Positions 15,873 through 25,074 are shown, counted from the stretch's first letter. The stretch: 64,000 nucleotides of DNA from Patulibacter brassicae (GCF_033949425.1 NZ_JAXAVX010000007.1:1-64000), one strand, 5' to 3'. Translations and numbers: made by a program. The notes: a model not told the origin generated them from the letters alone.

Positions 15873-17234
15873 TCAGCGCCGCGGCACGCCGGCGTTGCGC
15901 AGCGCCCCGCCGCGAACGTAGCGCTTGACCTGCTCGACGAGGTAGCCCCCGTCGTCGTCGGCCGACAGCGCCGCCCGGCGACCGTCCCGGGCCTCCTTGC
16001 CGGTCACGCCGTCCTTCTGCGCGTCGCAGGCGCAGGTGTCGTTCGGGAAGGCCGAGCCGAAGAGCACGCCGATGATCCCCGACGCGCGCATCGACCGCAG
16101 CAGCGGGCGGCCGCGGTCCCCGAGCAGCCGCTGGACCTTGTCGTCGCGGTAGTGGCCCTTCGTGTCGTCGCTGGCGGCCATCACGTCGTTGCCGACCGGC
16201 ACCTGCCACAGCACGCCGGCGCGCCGCGTCCCGGCGATGACGCCGCGGACGTAGCGCAGGTGCCGCGCGTAGTCGGCGCTGGACCACTCCACCTGATCGG
16301 CCGGGACGCCGTCGACGATCCGGGCGTAGCCGCTCGTGCGGTTCGCGTACTCGAAGGTCAGCAGGTCGAACGGGCGGCCGAGCGAGCGGTAGAAGCGGGT
16401 CGTGCGCCCGATCATCGCCCGCAGCTCGTCCTCGTCGGGCTTCGAGCCGACGATGTCCTTGTTCGTGCCCCAGATGCTGACCGGGAAGGCGAGCCGCACG
16501 GAGCGGGCGTACCGGTTGCGGATCCGCGTGACGAGCGTCGCGAAGCCCCGCAGGTCGTTGCGCAGGCCCTTCGCGAGCGCGCCGCCGGAGGCCCGCACGG
16601 CGACGGGGACCTTCGTGGCGTCCTCGCCGTACCGCTGCTGCGCATAGCCCCAGAGGTCCGGCTCGACCTGCAGGACCGACAGGCGCGCCCCGCCCTCCTG
16701 CATCCGGCGCAGCGCGACGGTGAGGTCCGCCACGACCGGACGCAGGACGGAGGGGTCCCGGAGGCCCGTGACGACCTTGTCGCGCTCGTGGGACAGGTGG
16801 TCGGCGCCCTCGGTCTGCTGCAGGACGTAGTACGAGAGGAACGGCACCTGGCCGTTGCTCGCGGAGTCCGCGACGAACGCGGTCGCGAAGCTGCCGTTGC
16901 CCTGGCGCCAGCGCTGCCAGGTCCCGGGACCGCCGGCGCCGCCCGACAGGTAGGCCCAGCGGACGCCGAACGGCGCCCGCTCGCGCAGCGTCGCGGCGCC
17001 GTCCTCGACGTCGCTGAGGCCGATGGTCAGGCGCGCGGGCCAGCCCTTCGGGACCCCGATCGGGCCGACCGGCTTCGCCTTCGCGGCCCGCGGCGTCGCG
17101 GCGGGCACGTTCGCGATGCCGGGGGTCGTCGCCGCGCGGGTGCGCGTCGCGTCGCCCGTCGATCCGCACGCGGCGATCGAGAGCACGACGACGACCCCGG
17201 CGACGGCCCGGGCTCCGGGACGCCCGCCGCGCAT
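15873..17234 (-). CDS. Lipoprotein with a glycoside-hydrolase-like barrel
   Basis: 453 aa. A lipoprotein signal (VVVVLSIAACGS, lipobox Cys near residue 22) is followed by a Thr/Ala/Pro linker and a globular domain of about 370 residues. Strand-helix alternation and segments such as LSVLQVEPDLWGYAQ, LAFPVSIWGTNK and DLLTFEYANR look like a TIM-barrel, with acidic residues at strand ends as in glycan hydrolases. It contains a paired-cysteine turn NDTCACDAQ. It starts 4 nt after the PstS-like gene and is the last gene of the glycosyltransferase operon, so a role in trimming or remodelling the surface glycan is reasonable but unproven. Confidence 0.6.
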   Translation of the reverse strand: MRGGRPGARAVAGVVVVLSIAACGSTGDATRTRAATTPGIANVPAATPRAAKAKPVGPIGVPKGWPARLTIGLSDVEDGAATLRERAPFGVRWAYLSGGAGGPGTWQRWRQGNGSFATAFVADSASNGQVPFLSYYVLQQTEGADHLSHERDKVVTGLRDPSVLRPVVADLTVALRRMQEGGARLSVLQVEPDLWGYAQQRYGEDATKVPVAVRASGGALAKGLRNDLRGFATLVTRIRNRYARSVRLAFPVSIWGTNKDIVGSKPDEDELRAMIGRTTRFYRSLGRPFDLLTFEYANRTSGYARIVDGVPADQVEWSSADYARHLRYVRGVIAGTRRAGVLWQVPVGNDVMAASDDTKGHYRDDKVQRLLGDRGRPLLRSMRASGIIGVLFGSAFPNDTCACDAQKDGVTGKEARDGRRAALSADDDGGYLVEQVKRYVRGGALRNAGVPRR

Positions 17235-17238
17235 GACC

Positions 17239-18726
17239 CTACGGCGCGGCACCGATGCCCGGGACCCCCGAGGAGGGCGGCGAGGACGGCTGCGCCGGGG
17301 TCGTCGTCGTGGTCGTCGTGCCGCGGTCGCCCGACGGCGGGTCCGGGACCGCGATGCGCAGGCGGCGACGCACGCGGTTCGCGCTGGCCGTCGACAGCGG
17401 CGTCAGCTCGTCGCGCTGCACGAGCGTGGCGTTCTCGTCGAGCACGTAGGCGATCAGCGTACGGGCGGCGACCGAGGTGAGGCGCCGGTCGTCGCCGTAG
17501 ACGTAGACGCCGCGCGCGAGCGGGTAGCTCTGCGCGTTGATCGTCGCCTGCGAGGGGAAGCGGCAGTTCGGCGCCTCGGAGTCCCGGCCGCGCCCGTCGC
17601 GCGGATCGACCTCGAGCGGGCGCAGCATGTCGGCGTGCGCCTCGTAGTACGGGTAGCTCACGATGCCGAGCCGACCCGGCGCGAGCGTCTCGGCGAGGTT
17701 CTGGTTGCGGAACTGCCGGGCGGCCCGCGCCACCGCGACGCGCTCCTGACGATCGGCGACCCGGTTGGCGGACCGCTGGGCGGCGGCCACGCGCTGCGCG
17801 TTGCGCCGCCGCAGCCCCTCCGGATCGCGGACCGCCTCCTTGCGTCGGCTGCGGGCGCGGTTCTCGCGCCCGATCTGCGCCACGACCCGCCGCGATGCCT
17901 CGTTGACGAGCCGCCGGCGGGTCGCGGCGAACTCGCTGCGACGCCGCTGCGCGTAGCTCGTCCGGTAGGCCGCGACACGGCGATCGAGCAGCGCGACGAG
18001 GTCGTCGCCGGAGACGTAGGAGCCGATGCGCGACTCGCCGTCGACGGTGCGCAGGTCCCCGCGCAGGTCGGACGCCAGGAACTCGCCGATCGGCTTGTCG
18101 AAGACCACCCGGCCGATGGTCTGCATGACCCCGGAGGACAGCGGCAGCGTCATGGCGCCGAACGGCTTGTCGGCGAAGCCGACGTCCTGCCAGTTGCGGA
18201 TCGTGGACCCGCGGCGCAGCAGCTGCTGCAGGCCGGCGACCGTCATGCAGTCCCCACCGAGATCGACGCGGTTGCGCGTCACGACGATCGCGGTCGTGAA
18301 GCCGATCGTCACCGGACTGCCGACGGAGAGCCCGTTGGCCCGGCAGCGCGCGAGCTCGTCGCGCGAGATCGGACGGGAGGTCTGCAGCAGGTCGATCCGA
18401 CCGGCGCAGAGATCCTCGAAGCCCGAGTCGGCGGGCTGCACGCGAACGCCGTAGCTCATCGAGCTGTTCCGCGACTGCAGCGCCTCGACGGCGCGCTTCA
18501 GCAGCGACTGCTCGCCGGAGACCGAGACCTCGGCGGACCCGTCCGGGCGGCTCGGCAGCGACGAGCGCCGCTGCTGCTCGGCGGCGAGCCGCTCGCGGGC
18601 CGCCTCCTCGCGCTGCTCCGCGGCGGCGCGATCGCCCCGGATGACGTCGCTGCCGGTGCTGATGCCGCAGCCGGCGAGGACGAGGGCCGTCGCCGTGCAG
18701 GCGAGCACGTGGCGCAGGACGCTCAT
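17239..18726 (-). CDS. PstS-like periplasmic-binding-fold lipoprotein with a basic insertion
   Basis: 495 aa. The lipobox is VLAGCG at residues 16-21. Segments QSLLKRAVEALQ, DLLQTSRPIS, TAIVVTRNRVDLGGDCMTVAGL and GIVSYPYYEAHADML, then YPLARGVYVYGD, follow the order of PstS/SphX-type binding proteins, where Ser/Thr side chains hold an oxyanion. A region of about 90 residues in the middle (RRVAAYRTSYAQRRRSEFAATR onward) is rich in Arg/Gln/Ala and looks like a helical insertion absent from standard PstS. There are no pst transporter genes beside it. The ATG overlaps the previous stop (ATGA). It may bind a charged polymer rather than feed an importer. Confidence 0.65.
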   Translation of the reverse strand: MSVLRHVLACTATALVLAGCGISTGSDVIRGDRAAAEQREEAARERLAAEQQRRSSLPSRPDGSAEVSVSGEQSLLKRAVEALQSRNSSMSYGVRVQPADSGFEDLCAGRIDLLQTSRPISRDELARCRANGLSVGSPVTIGFTTAIVVTRNRVDLGGDCMTVAGLQQLLRRGSTIRNWQDVGFADKPFGAMTLPLSSGVMQTIGRVVFDKPIGEFLASDLRGDLRTVDGESRIGSYVSGDDLVALLDRRVAAYRTSYAQRRRSEFAATRRRLVNEASRRVVAQIGRENRARSRRKEAVRDPEGLRRRNAQRVAAAQRSANRVADRQERVAVARAARQFRNQNLAETLAPGRLGIVSYPYYEAHADMLRPLEVDPRDGRGRDSEAPNCRFPSQATINAQSYPLARGVYVYGDDRRLTSVAARTLIAYVLDENATLVQRDELTPLSTASANRVRRRLRIAVPDPPSGDRGTTTTTTTPAQPSSPPSSGVPGIGAAP

Positions 18727-19943
18727 CGGACCGCCTCCTCGGGTGCGTCGTCGTCCTCGAGCTCGCGACCGAGGTCGACGACCTCGAAGTCGGTGAGCCG
18801 CAGCTCGCCGAGCTCGTTGCCGTAGAGCAGCCGACCGTAGTCGACGTTGCTCTGCGCGTAGAGCGTCGGCGCATCGGCGCGATCCACCACGATCGCCCCG
18901 TACTCGCGCAGCGCGCGGACGATCGCCCGCGCCGAGCGCTCGCGGACGGTGTCCAGGCGTCCCGTCGAGCCGTCGCCGGTGAGCGTCGAGGCGTCGTCGC
19001 CGCCCTCGATCGCCGAGCTGCTGACGAGCGGGTTCGCGCGGTTGATCTCGGCCGGGTCGACGACCGCGGGATCGCTCGTGCGCAGGCGGCCGGCGGCCCG
19101 CAGCGCGCGGGTCGCGGCGTCGGCCTTCAGCCGCAGCCGGGCGCCCTCCGGCAGCGAGCCGACCGGCCCCAGGCCGTTCGTCGTCGAGGCGGGCCGCACG
19201 AACCGGCCGGCGGCCGGCGACGGCACGGAGATCGCCAGCGCGTGCTCGATCCGCCCGGCCCGGAGCTCCTGGGGGCGGATGAGGCCGGCCAGCAGCGGCA
19301 CGCCCGAGCCGCGGACGCTCGGCGTGCGCGGCGTGGCGGCGGACTCGAGGATCCCGGCGCCGTCGCCGCTCAGCCGCCAGCGGCGGGAGAACTGGTACGA
19401 GATCGTGTCGCCGACGCGACGGGCGCGCCAGAGATCCCAGACGAGGTCCTGCTGCTCGTCGACGAGGATCATCCAGCCGTCGTGGCCGGGGTCGGAGCTC
19501 GCGTCGTCCGGCAGCCGCAGCTCGCTCGGGACCGCGCCGCCGCCGGCGACGCAGCGACCCTGGCGGCAGAGGAGCCGCACCGGACGTCCCGTCCCGACGC
19601 GGTAGACGGGCGGCGCCCAGCCACGCGTGTTGACGAAGAGCCGGCGACGGTTCAGGCGCGAGCGACGGGAGATGTCGTCCGCGGGGCCGGGCGACTCCGC
19701 CGCCAGGCGGATCATCCGGGGGGAGTCCAGGGCGGCGCTCGCGCCCGACACGCGCTGGTTCCAGACGCTGGAGGCCGCGAACGGCCGGACGCCGCCGACG
19801 TCGGTCGTCGCGGCGCGCGGCGTCGGCCGCGCGCCGGCCGCCGAGCTCGTGGTGGTCGGACCGTCGTCGCCGGATCCGCAGCCGGCGAGGGCGAGCAGCA
19901 GCGCGGTCGCCAGCGCGACCGGCACGGGACGCAGGACGGTCAC
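18723..19943 (-). CDS. Lipoprotein of unknown function in the glycosyltransferase operon
   Basis: 406 aa. A lipoprotein signal ends at LALAGCGS, followed by a Thr/Ala linker (GPTTTSSAAGARPTPRAATT) and one globular domain. Notable segments are SSVWNQRVS, RGWAPPVYRVG, DGWMILVDEQQDLVWDLWRARR and HALAISVPSP. Related secreted proteins in actinobacteria are annotated only as hypothetical. The start GTG overlaps the upstream stop (GTGA) and its own stop overlaps the PstS-like start (ATGA), so it is translated with the operon. The C-terminal acidic tail (RELEDDDAPEEAVR) is unusual for a secreted protein. Confidence 0.65.
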   Translation of the reverse strand: MTVLRPVPVALATALLLALAGCGSGDDGPTTTSSAAGARPTPRAATTDVGGVRPFAASSVWNQRVSGASAALDSPRMIRLAAESPGPADDISRRSRLNRRRLFVNTRGWAPPVYRVGTGRPVRLLCRQGRCVAGGGAVPSELRLPDDASSDPGHDGWMILVDEQQDLVWDLWRARRVGDTISYQFSRRWRLSGDGAGILESAATPRTPSVRGSGVPLLAGLIRPQELRAGRIEHALAISVPSPAAGRFVRPASTTNGLGPVGSLPEGARLRLKADAATRALRAAGRLRTSDPAVVDPAEINRANPLVSSSAIEGGDDASTLTGDGSTGRLDTVRERSARAIVRALREYGAIVVDRADAPTLYAQSNVDYGRLLYGNELGELRLTDFEVVDLGRELEDDDAPEEAVR

Positions 19944-21757
19944 GGCGCGAGCTCCGGCTGGACGGTGGCGAGGGAGTCCGGTCGGACGCTGCCGGTCGTC
20001 GTCGTGCCGGACGTCGAGCCCGACCCGGAGGACGAGCCCGACCCGGACGAGCCGCCGCGCGAGCCGGGCGTCGCCGGCGCGACCGCGCGACGCGGGTCGC
20101 TCGCCGAGACGAGCAGGAGCGTCGTCGATCCGACGGAGAAGACCGGCTGCAGCCCGCGGACGCGGCCCCGCGTGGCACCGGGCCACGTGCGCTCGATCGC
20201 GTCGCCCCCGGCGCCGGGAGCCACGAGCATGTAGCGCACGCGCCCCCAGGGCGAGCGGATGAGCGACTGGAACGGACCGTCGCCGCGGTCGACGCGGTCG
20301 GCGAAGACCTCGGGGCGACCGCTGAGCAGGATGACGCCGGCCGTCGTCGAGTTGTCGGCCAGGACGCTGTCGCGCTGCTTGCCGGCCATCGCCTTGATGA
20401 ACGCCGCCATCCGCTGGTCGGCGGAGATGCCGACGTTGTAGCCGCCGCGCGACCGCGTGCCCTCCTGGTCCTCGCCCGGGTGCAGCAGGCCGCGCAGGAA
20501 GGCCTGCTCGAGGTTCTGGTACGGGTAGCGGTCCATCGCCACGCCGGTGATCGGGATCGACACGGCGAGCCCGACGAGCGTCATCGCCATGCCGGCGGGC
20601 CCGCCGACGCGCGAGAGCCACGCGGCGGCGGCGAGGCCGAGGACCGCGATCGGCAGCGCCGAGCGCAGCGACAGGAGCGCGAGGTCGTCGTTGACGACGA
20701 CGTCGCCGACCATGATCACCACCGCCCCGACGGTGAGCATCGCCAGACCGGTGGCGATCGCGTCGCCGAGGCTCGCGCGCCAGATGAGGGCGACGAGCGC
20801 CAGGAGCGTCATCGTCGTCGAGCCGAGCAGCAGCCAGCCGGTGTTCGACAGCAGCGAGCCGACGTCCCACGGCACGGCCGCCGCGGACGCCAGTCCGTGG
20901 CTGTCGCCCGTCGACTGCAGCCAGCCGAACGGGTCGCCGGCGATGACCCAGCAGACGACGATCCAGACGACGATCGACGCGAACGGCGGGGCGAGCACCG
21001 TCGTGACGAGCCCCTCCCGCTCGCGCTCGTCGGCCCCGTGACGCACGAGGGCCAGGTAGATGACGAGCATGATCAGCGGCGCCCAGATCATGAACCCGAA
21101 CCGGGTCACGCAGAGCAGGCCCAGGGCGATGCCCACGCCGGCCACGAACCGCGGCTGGTCCTCGATGACCCACGTGAAGAGGAAGTAGAGCGCGCCGGAG
21201 AGGGCGGCGACGTAGACCATGTCCGGCAGCCCGGTGCCGGCGTAGAAGAGCAGGCGCGGGTTCGCCGCGACGAGCAGCACGGCCACGAGGCGGAACGCCA
21301 TCGGCATCCCGCAGCGCGCGAACGTCCGGTGGACGAACAGCAGCGCGATCGCGGCCCAGAAGCCCGAGGCGACCGGGAGCGCCACGAGGGAGCTCGCCAG
21401 CGGCTTGACGAGGGCGAAGGGCAGCAGCGCGATCGTCTGCAGCGGCGGCTGGTCGAAGCCGATCGCGGCGAGCTTCGCCGGGTCGTTGTGCCAGACGTAG
21501 AACGCCCGGCTCATCGCGCTCAGCGCGTCGCCGGGGACGATGTGCTGGACGACCACCGCGTGGTAGCCGATGCCGGCGAAGATCGCCCACCCGAGGAGGA
21601 AGACGAGCAGCGCCTCGCCCCAGTGGACCGGCACGGGAGCCGGGACGTCGTCCGGGCGGCGTGGCGCCGCCGGACCGAGGTCGGACGGGACCGGCGTGTC
21701 GAGGAGCTGGGCGACCGGACGGCGCCCGCGCGCCGCGACCTCGAGCTCAGCCGACAT
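19940..21757 (-). CDS. Polytopic GT-C-like membrane protein
   Basis: 605 aa with about 11-12 transmembrane segments between residues 48 and 430. An acidic residue follows the first membrane segment in QHIVPGDALSAMSRAFYVWH, and FDQPPLQTIALLPFALV follows. This resembles the first loop of GT-C glycosyltransferases (PMT/ArnT type), where an Asp in this loop is catalytic. The C-terminal soluble part ends in a Gly/Ser/Thr linker of about 50 residues. It overlaps the GT2 gene by 11 nt upstream and the lipoprotein by 4 nt downstream. A lipid-linked sugar transferase role is inferred from topology and context. Confidence 0.7.
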   Translation of the reverse strand: MSAELEVAARGRRPVAQLLDTPVPSDLGPAAPRRPDDVPAPVPVHWGEALLVFLLGWAIFAGIGYHAVVVQHIVPGDALSAMSRAFYVWHNDPAKLAAIGFDQPPLQTIALLPFALVKPLASSLVALPVASGFWAAIALLFVHRTFARCGMPMAFRLVAVLLVAANPRLLFYAGTGLPDMVYVAALSGALYFLFTWVIEDQPRFVAGVGIALGLLCVTRFGFMIWAPLIMLVIYLALVRHGADEREREGLVTTVLAPPFASIVVWIVVCWVIAGDPFGWLQSTGDSHGLASAAAVPWDVGSLLSNTGWLLLGSTTMTLLALVALIWRASLGDAIATGLAMLTVGAVVIMVGDVVVNDDLALLSLRSALPIAVLGLAAAAWLSRVGGPAGMAMTLVGLAVSIPITGVAMDRYPYQNLEQAFLRGLLHPGEDQEGTRSRGGYNVGISADQRMAAFIKAMAGKQRDSVLADNSTTAGVILLSGRPEVFADRVDRGDGPFQSLIRSPWGRVRYMLVAPGAGGDAIERTWPGATRGRVRGLQPVFSVGSTTLLLVSASDPRRAVAPATPGSRGGSSGSGSSSGSGSTSGTTTTGSVRPDSLATVQPELAP

Positions 21758-24056
21758 GGGTCGGGCTTCCCGAGGACGTCGTCGACGAGGTGGCGGCCGA
21801 GCCCGGGGCCGGGCCGAGGGCTCCGGCCGGCGCAGGCGCGGGACCGGACGCCGGCAGCGCGGGCGCGTGGCTGGCGTCGAGCCCGTGGACCGTCTTCTCC
21901 CAGTAGAACGGGTTCGTGACGAGCTGCCGGAACCCCTTCCAGGCGGCCATCGACATGAAGCCCCAGTAGATCGGCGTGAAGAGCGCGTACCGGACGAGCT
22001 GGAAGTACCCGCGGTGGATCGTGCCCGCGAGGTTCGCGTAAATGAAGACGAAGTTGCCCACGAGCAGCTGCGCGACCGCGGCGTAGAACACGAAGCCGGG
22101 GAACATCTCGCGGATGAACCCGAGCTGGGTCAGCGTGAAGAGCGTCGTGAGGAACCAGCTGACCGGGTTGAAGAGGAAGGTCAGGCTGCCGCCGACGATC
22201 AGCTGGAAGCTGATGAACCCGCGCAGCCCGAGCTGCCGGAACGTCCGGATCGGGTGGCGCATGTGGACGAGGTACGTCTGGAAGTACCCCTTGATCCAGC
22301 GCGACCGCTGGCGGATCCAGTTGTGGATGTCCGAGTTGGCCTCCTCGTAGGTCGAGGAGTCCACGACGGCCGTGTGGTAGCCGGCCCGCGCCAGGCGGAT
22401 GCCGAGGTCGGCGTCCTCCGTGACGTTGTACGGGTCCCACGCGCCGAGCTCGAGGAGCTTGTCGGTCCGGAAGTGGTTCGAGGTGCCGCCGAGCGGGATC
22501 GGCGCGTTCGCCGCGTCGAGCCCCGGCAGCATGAGGTCGAACCACATCGAGTACTCCGCCGTGAACCAGCGCGTGAGCAGGTTCTGGTCGGCGTTGAAGT
22601 AGTTCAGCTTGCCCTGGATGCAGACGACGTCGTCCGGGGCCTTGCGGAACGCGACGACGACCTTCTTCAGCTGGTCGGCGTCGGGGCGGTCCTCGGCGTC
22701 GTAGATGACGGTGATCTCGCCGGCGGCCTGGATCATCCCGAAGTTGCAGGCCTTCGGCTTCGTCTTCGGCAGGCTGTCGGGGACGATGACGAGCTTGAAG
22801 TGGGCCGGCAGGTTCAGCGCCCGGATCGCGTCGATCGTCTCGTCGTCGTCGGCCTCGCAGAGGAGGCGGACGTCGAGCTTGTGCCGGGGGTAGTCGAGCC
22901 CGTGGATGCCGTTGACGAGCCGCGGGATGACCGCGGCCTCGTGGAACAGCGGCACGAGGATCGTGTAGACCGGCAGCGTCCGCGGGTCGAGCTCGGCGAT
23001 CTCCTCGTCGGTGACGTCGACGCGCGCGTGCCGGCCGAGGCTCTGGAGGATGAGCCGCAGCTTGTACAGCGAGACCGAGAGGTGGAACGCGCTGTAGAGG
23101 CCGAAGACCACGGCGAGCGTGATGATCGGCTCCCAGATCACGCAGCCGACGAAGACGATGGCGACGAGCAGGAGGAAGAGCTTCTGCGCCGTGGTCGCCA
23201 CGACGCTGCCGGAGTTCTCCGGGTCGGTGAGCTGCAGCAGGTCGACGGCGGTCCGCGAGTACGCGTGCTCGTTGAGCCGCTGGAGCAGCTGGTCGATCTG
23301 CGTGGGCGTCGCCAGCGCCTCCTGGACGGTGAGCTCGGTGACCTCGGCGAGGCGGTCGAGCTCGTCGTCGTCGAGGCGGTCGTGCGCCGCGACGAGGAGG
23401 TTCCCCTCGCGGATGGCGATCGGGACGATCCGCAGCTCGCGCTGGACGACCTCGGGCACCTCGGCGAGCGCCGCGGGCTCGGGCTCGACGGCGCCGAGGT
23501 CCACCGCCGGCAGGCGGTGCAGGCGCGCGAGCGCGCGCAGCAGGGCGGCCTCGTCGATCAGGCCGTCGTGCAGCAGCAGCTCGCCGAGCCGGCCACCGGC
23601 CTGCTCCTGGTAGCGCAGCGCGGCGTCGATCGCGATCGGCGACACGGCGCCGTGCGCGATGAGGATGTCGCCCAGGCGCGAGCGCCGCAGGTCCTCGGTC
23701 TCGTGCTCGCCGTGCAGCTCCTCGGGCGGGAACCGCCGGTCGATCGCGTGAGCCAGGTCGTCGGCCGCCGCGACGACGAGGCGCACCGGCCGCCCGAACC
23801 GGCGCTCGAGCGCCGTGCCGCCGTCGTGCGCGGCGGGGTCCACGACCGCGACGGTGACCTGCCCGTCGTGGAAGGCGAGCGGCAGGGCGCGCAGCTCGCG
23901 CGACTCGGCCTCCGACAGGAGCCCGGCCACGAGCGGACCGGGGGGCGGCTGCTCGGCGAGGTTGACGAGCTCGATCCCGAGCCGCTCGGCGGTCCGGCGG
24001 GCCCAGGCGGCGGCGAGCGAGTCGCCGCCGGCGCGGCCGCGGTCGTGGTCGCTCAT
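21747..24056 (-). CDS. Family-2 glycosyltransferase with N-terminal GspE_N/MshEN domain (c-di-GMP-responsive type)
   Basis: 769 aa. Residues 25-262 form a GspE N-terminal region. It contains two 24-residue MshEN motifs separated by five residues, R127-Q150 (RLGDILIAHG...Q) and R156-L179 (RLGELLLHDG...), which is the pattern of the c-di-GMP-binding site in MshE-type ATPases. Membrane segments follow (292-330). A processive GT2 domain (360-600) has EADDDET, the DxD-type YDAEDRPDADQL, TEDADLGIR and QRSRW (583-587), the cellulose/hyaluronan synthase set. Four or so C-terminal membrane helices (about 612-710) end it. The tail overlaps the next gene. It resembles NfrB-type proteins with the sensor moved to the N-terminus. 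Confidence 0.9.
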   Translation of the reverse strand: MSDHDRGRAGGDSLAAAWARRTAERLGIELVNLAEQPPPGPLVAGLLSEAESRELRALPLAFHDGQVTVAVVDPAAHDGGTALERRFGRPVRLVVAAADDLAHAIDRRFPPEELHGEHETEDLRRSRLGDILIAHGAVSPIAIDAALRYQEQAGGRLGELLLHDGLIDEAALLRALARLHRLPAVDLGAVEPEPAALAEVPEVVQRELRIVPIAIREGNLLVAAHDRLDDDELDRLAEVTELTVQEALATPTQIDQLLQRLNEHAYSRTAVDLLQLTDPENSGSVVATTAQKLFLLLVAIVFVGCVIWEPIITLAVVFGLYSAFHLSVSLYKLRLILQSLGRHARVDVTDEEIAELDPRTLPVYTILVPLFHEAAVIPRLVNGIHGLDYPRHKLDVRLLCEADDDETIDAIRALNLPAHFKLVIVPDSLPKTKPKACNFGMIQAAGEITVIYDAEDRPDADQLKKVVVAFRKAPDDVVCIQGKLNYFNADQNLLTRWFTAEYSMWFDLMLPGLDAANAPIPLGGTSNHFRTDKLLELGAWDPYNVTEDADLGIRLARAGYHTAVVDSSTYEEANSDIHNWIRQRSRWIKGYFQTYLVHMRHPIRTFRQLGLRGFISFQLIVGGSLTFLFNPVSWFLTTLFTLTQLGFIREMFPGFVFYAAVAQLLVGNFVFIYANLAGTIHRGYFQLVRYALFTPIYWGFMSMAAWKGFRQLVTNPFYWEKTVHGLDASHAPALPASGPAPAPAGALGPAPGSAATSSTTSSGSPTHVG

Positions 24057-24223
24057 GCGGCGCCCTCCGGGGACCCGGCGCTCGCCCGGTTGCGGGCGCG
24101 ACGCGCCTGCCAGCTCATGACGAGGAACGCCACCGCGATGACGATCAGCGGCACGGCGAGGAAGACGACGAAGAAGACGGCGAAGAGCAGCGCGGCGAGC
24201 GTGCCGGCGAGGATCGGCTTCAC
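24053..24223 (-). CDS. 56-aa membrane protein between the unknown protein and the glycosyltransferase
   Basis: The GTG at 24223 overlaps the upstream TGA (GTGA) and its own TGA overlaps the glycosyltransferase ATG (ATGA). The frame is 56 codons: MKPILAGTLAALLFAVFF, a hydrophobic stretch to about residue 36, then a basic tail SWQARRARNRASAGSPEG. It is one long or two short transmembrane helices with a positively charged cytosolic end. Exact coupling on both sides makes it a real gene although it is very short. It could be an accessory subunit of the membrane synthase. Confidence 0.75.
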   Translation of the reverse strand: MKPILAGTLAALLFAVFFVVFLAVPLIVIAVAFLVMSWQARRARNRASAGSPEGAA

Positions 24224-25074
24224 GACCCGCTCCCGAACTCGACGACGATCCGGCCCTGCGCGAGGTAGCAGCGCTCGACCGCGCGGCCGAGCTCCGTGCG
24301 CAGGAGCCCCGCCAGCGGCGCGGGCCGGGTGAGCGCCACCCGCAGGACGACCTCGGTGTCGTCGAACGCCACGACGCCGACGCTCTCGATGACGGGCAGG
24401 GCCGCGAGCCGGTCGACGATCCCGTCGAGGTCGCCGAGGTCCAGGAGCGGCCCGAGCACGATCTCGACGACGTCCGAGCTGATGAGCGGGACGCCCTCCA
24501 GGCCCGCGTCGACCGGACGGGCGCTCGGACCCGCGCCGTAGGAGGCCCAGGCCGCCTGGCTCTCGCTGACGTCCTCGGCGACCGCGAGCTCCCCGTCCAC
24601 GTGCTGCTCGCGCGGCGCGAGGGCCCCGGCGTGCCGGACGACGTCGCGGCCGCCGTGCCCGTCGTCCCCGAGCGGATCCGTCCCGGTCGAGAGCGGGACG
24701 TCGGCGTCGGGCGGCGGGTCGAAGCCCATCATCGCCACGCCCTGCTGCTCGGCCTGCTGCGCCTGCAGCGCGGCGTGGGCGGCCTGCGTGCGGGCGACGG
24801 GGTCGAGGGACACGGCCTCCTCGGCCGCCGTCGGCGGAAGCGGCCCGTCCTCCGCCGGCCCGGCGGCCGGGCCGACGTCCTCCCCACCCGCGTCCGTCGT
24901 GGACGGCACGGGGCCGCCGAGCGTCTCCTCGGCGTCCGCCGCGCTCGCGGCGAGGATCATCGCGGCCGCGGCGAGGGCGCGGCTGGCCTCGCCGACCGCG
25001 ATCCGCAGCTCGTCGAGCGAGCGGCGCAGGGCGGCGAGCTCGGCGCCGTCGGGTTGATGGGAGTGCTCAGGCAT
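24220..25074 (-). CDS. Unknown protein, first gene of the glycosyltransferase operon
   Basis: 284 aa, soluble. It has an N-terminal helix (residues 8-48, ELAALRRSLDELRIAVGEAS), a long low-complexity Ala/Gly/Asp/Pro linker (50-185), and a C-terminal domain of about 90 residues (ISSDVVEIVLGPLLDLGDLDGI to IVVEFGSGS). The C-terminal domain has a beta-alpha-beta-beta-alpha-beta pattern, possibly ferredoxin-like, including ALPVIESVGVVAFDDTEVVLRVAL. Its stop overlaps the small membrane gene. It may be a regulatory or scaffold partner of the polymer synthase; no family is recognised. Confidence 0.7.
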   Translation of the reverse strand: MPEHSHQPDGAELAALRRSLDELRIAVGEASRALAAAAMILAASAADAEETLGGPVPSTTDAGGEDVGPAAGPAEDGPLPPTAAEEAVSLDPVARTQAAHAALQAQQAEQQGVAMMGFDPPPDADVPLSTGTDPLGDDGHGGRDVVRHAGALAPREQHVDGELAVAEDVSESQAAWASYGAGPSARPVDAGLEGVPLISSDVVEIVLGPLLDLGDLDGIVDRLAALPVIESVGVVAFDDTEVVLRVALTRPAPLAGLLRTELGRAVERCYLAQGRIVVEFGSGS

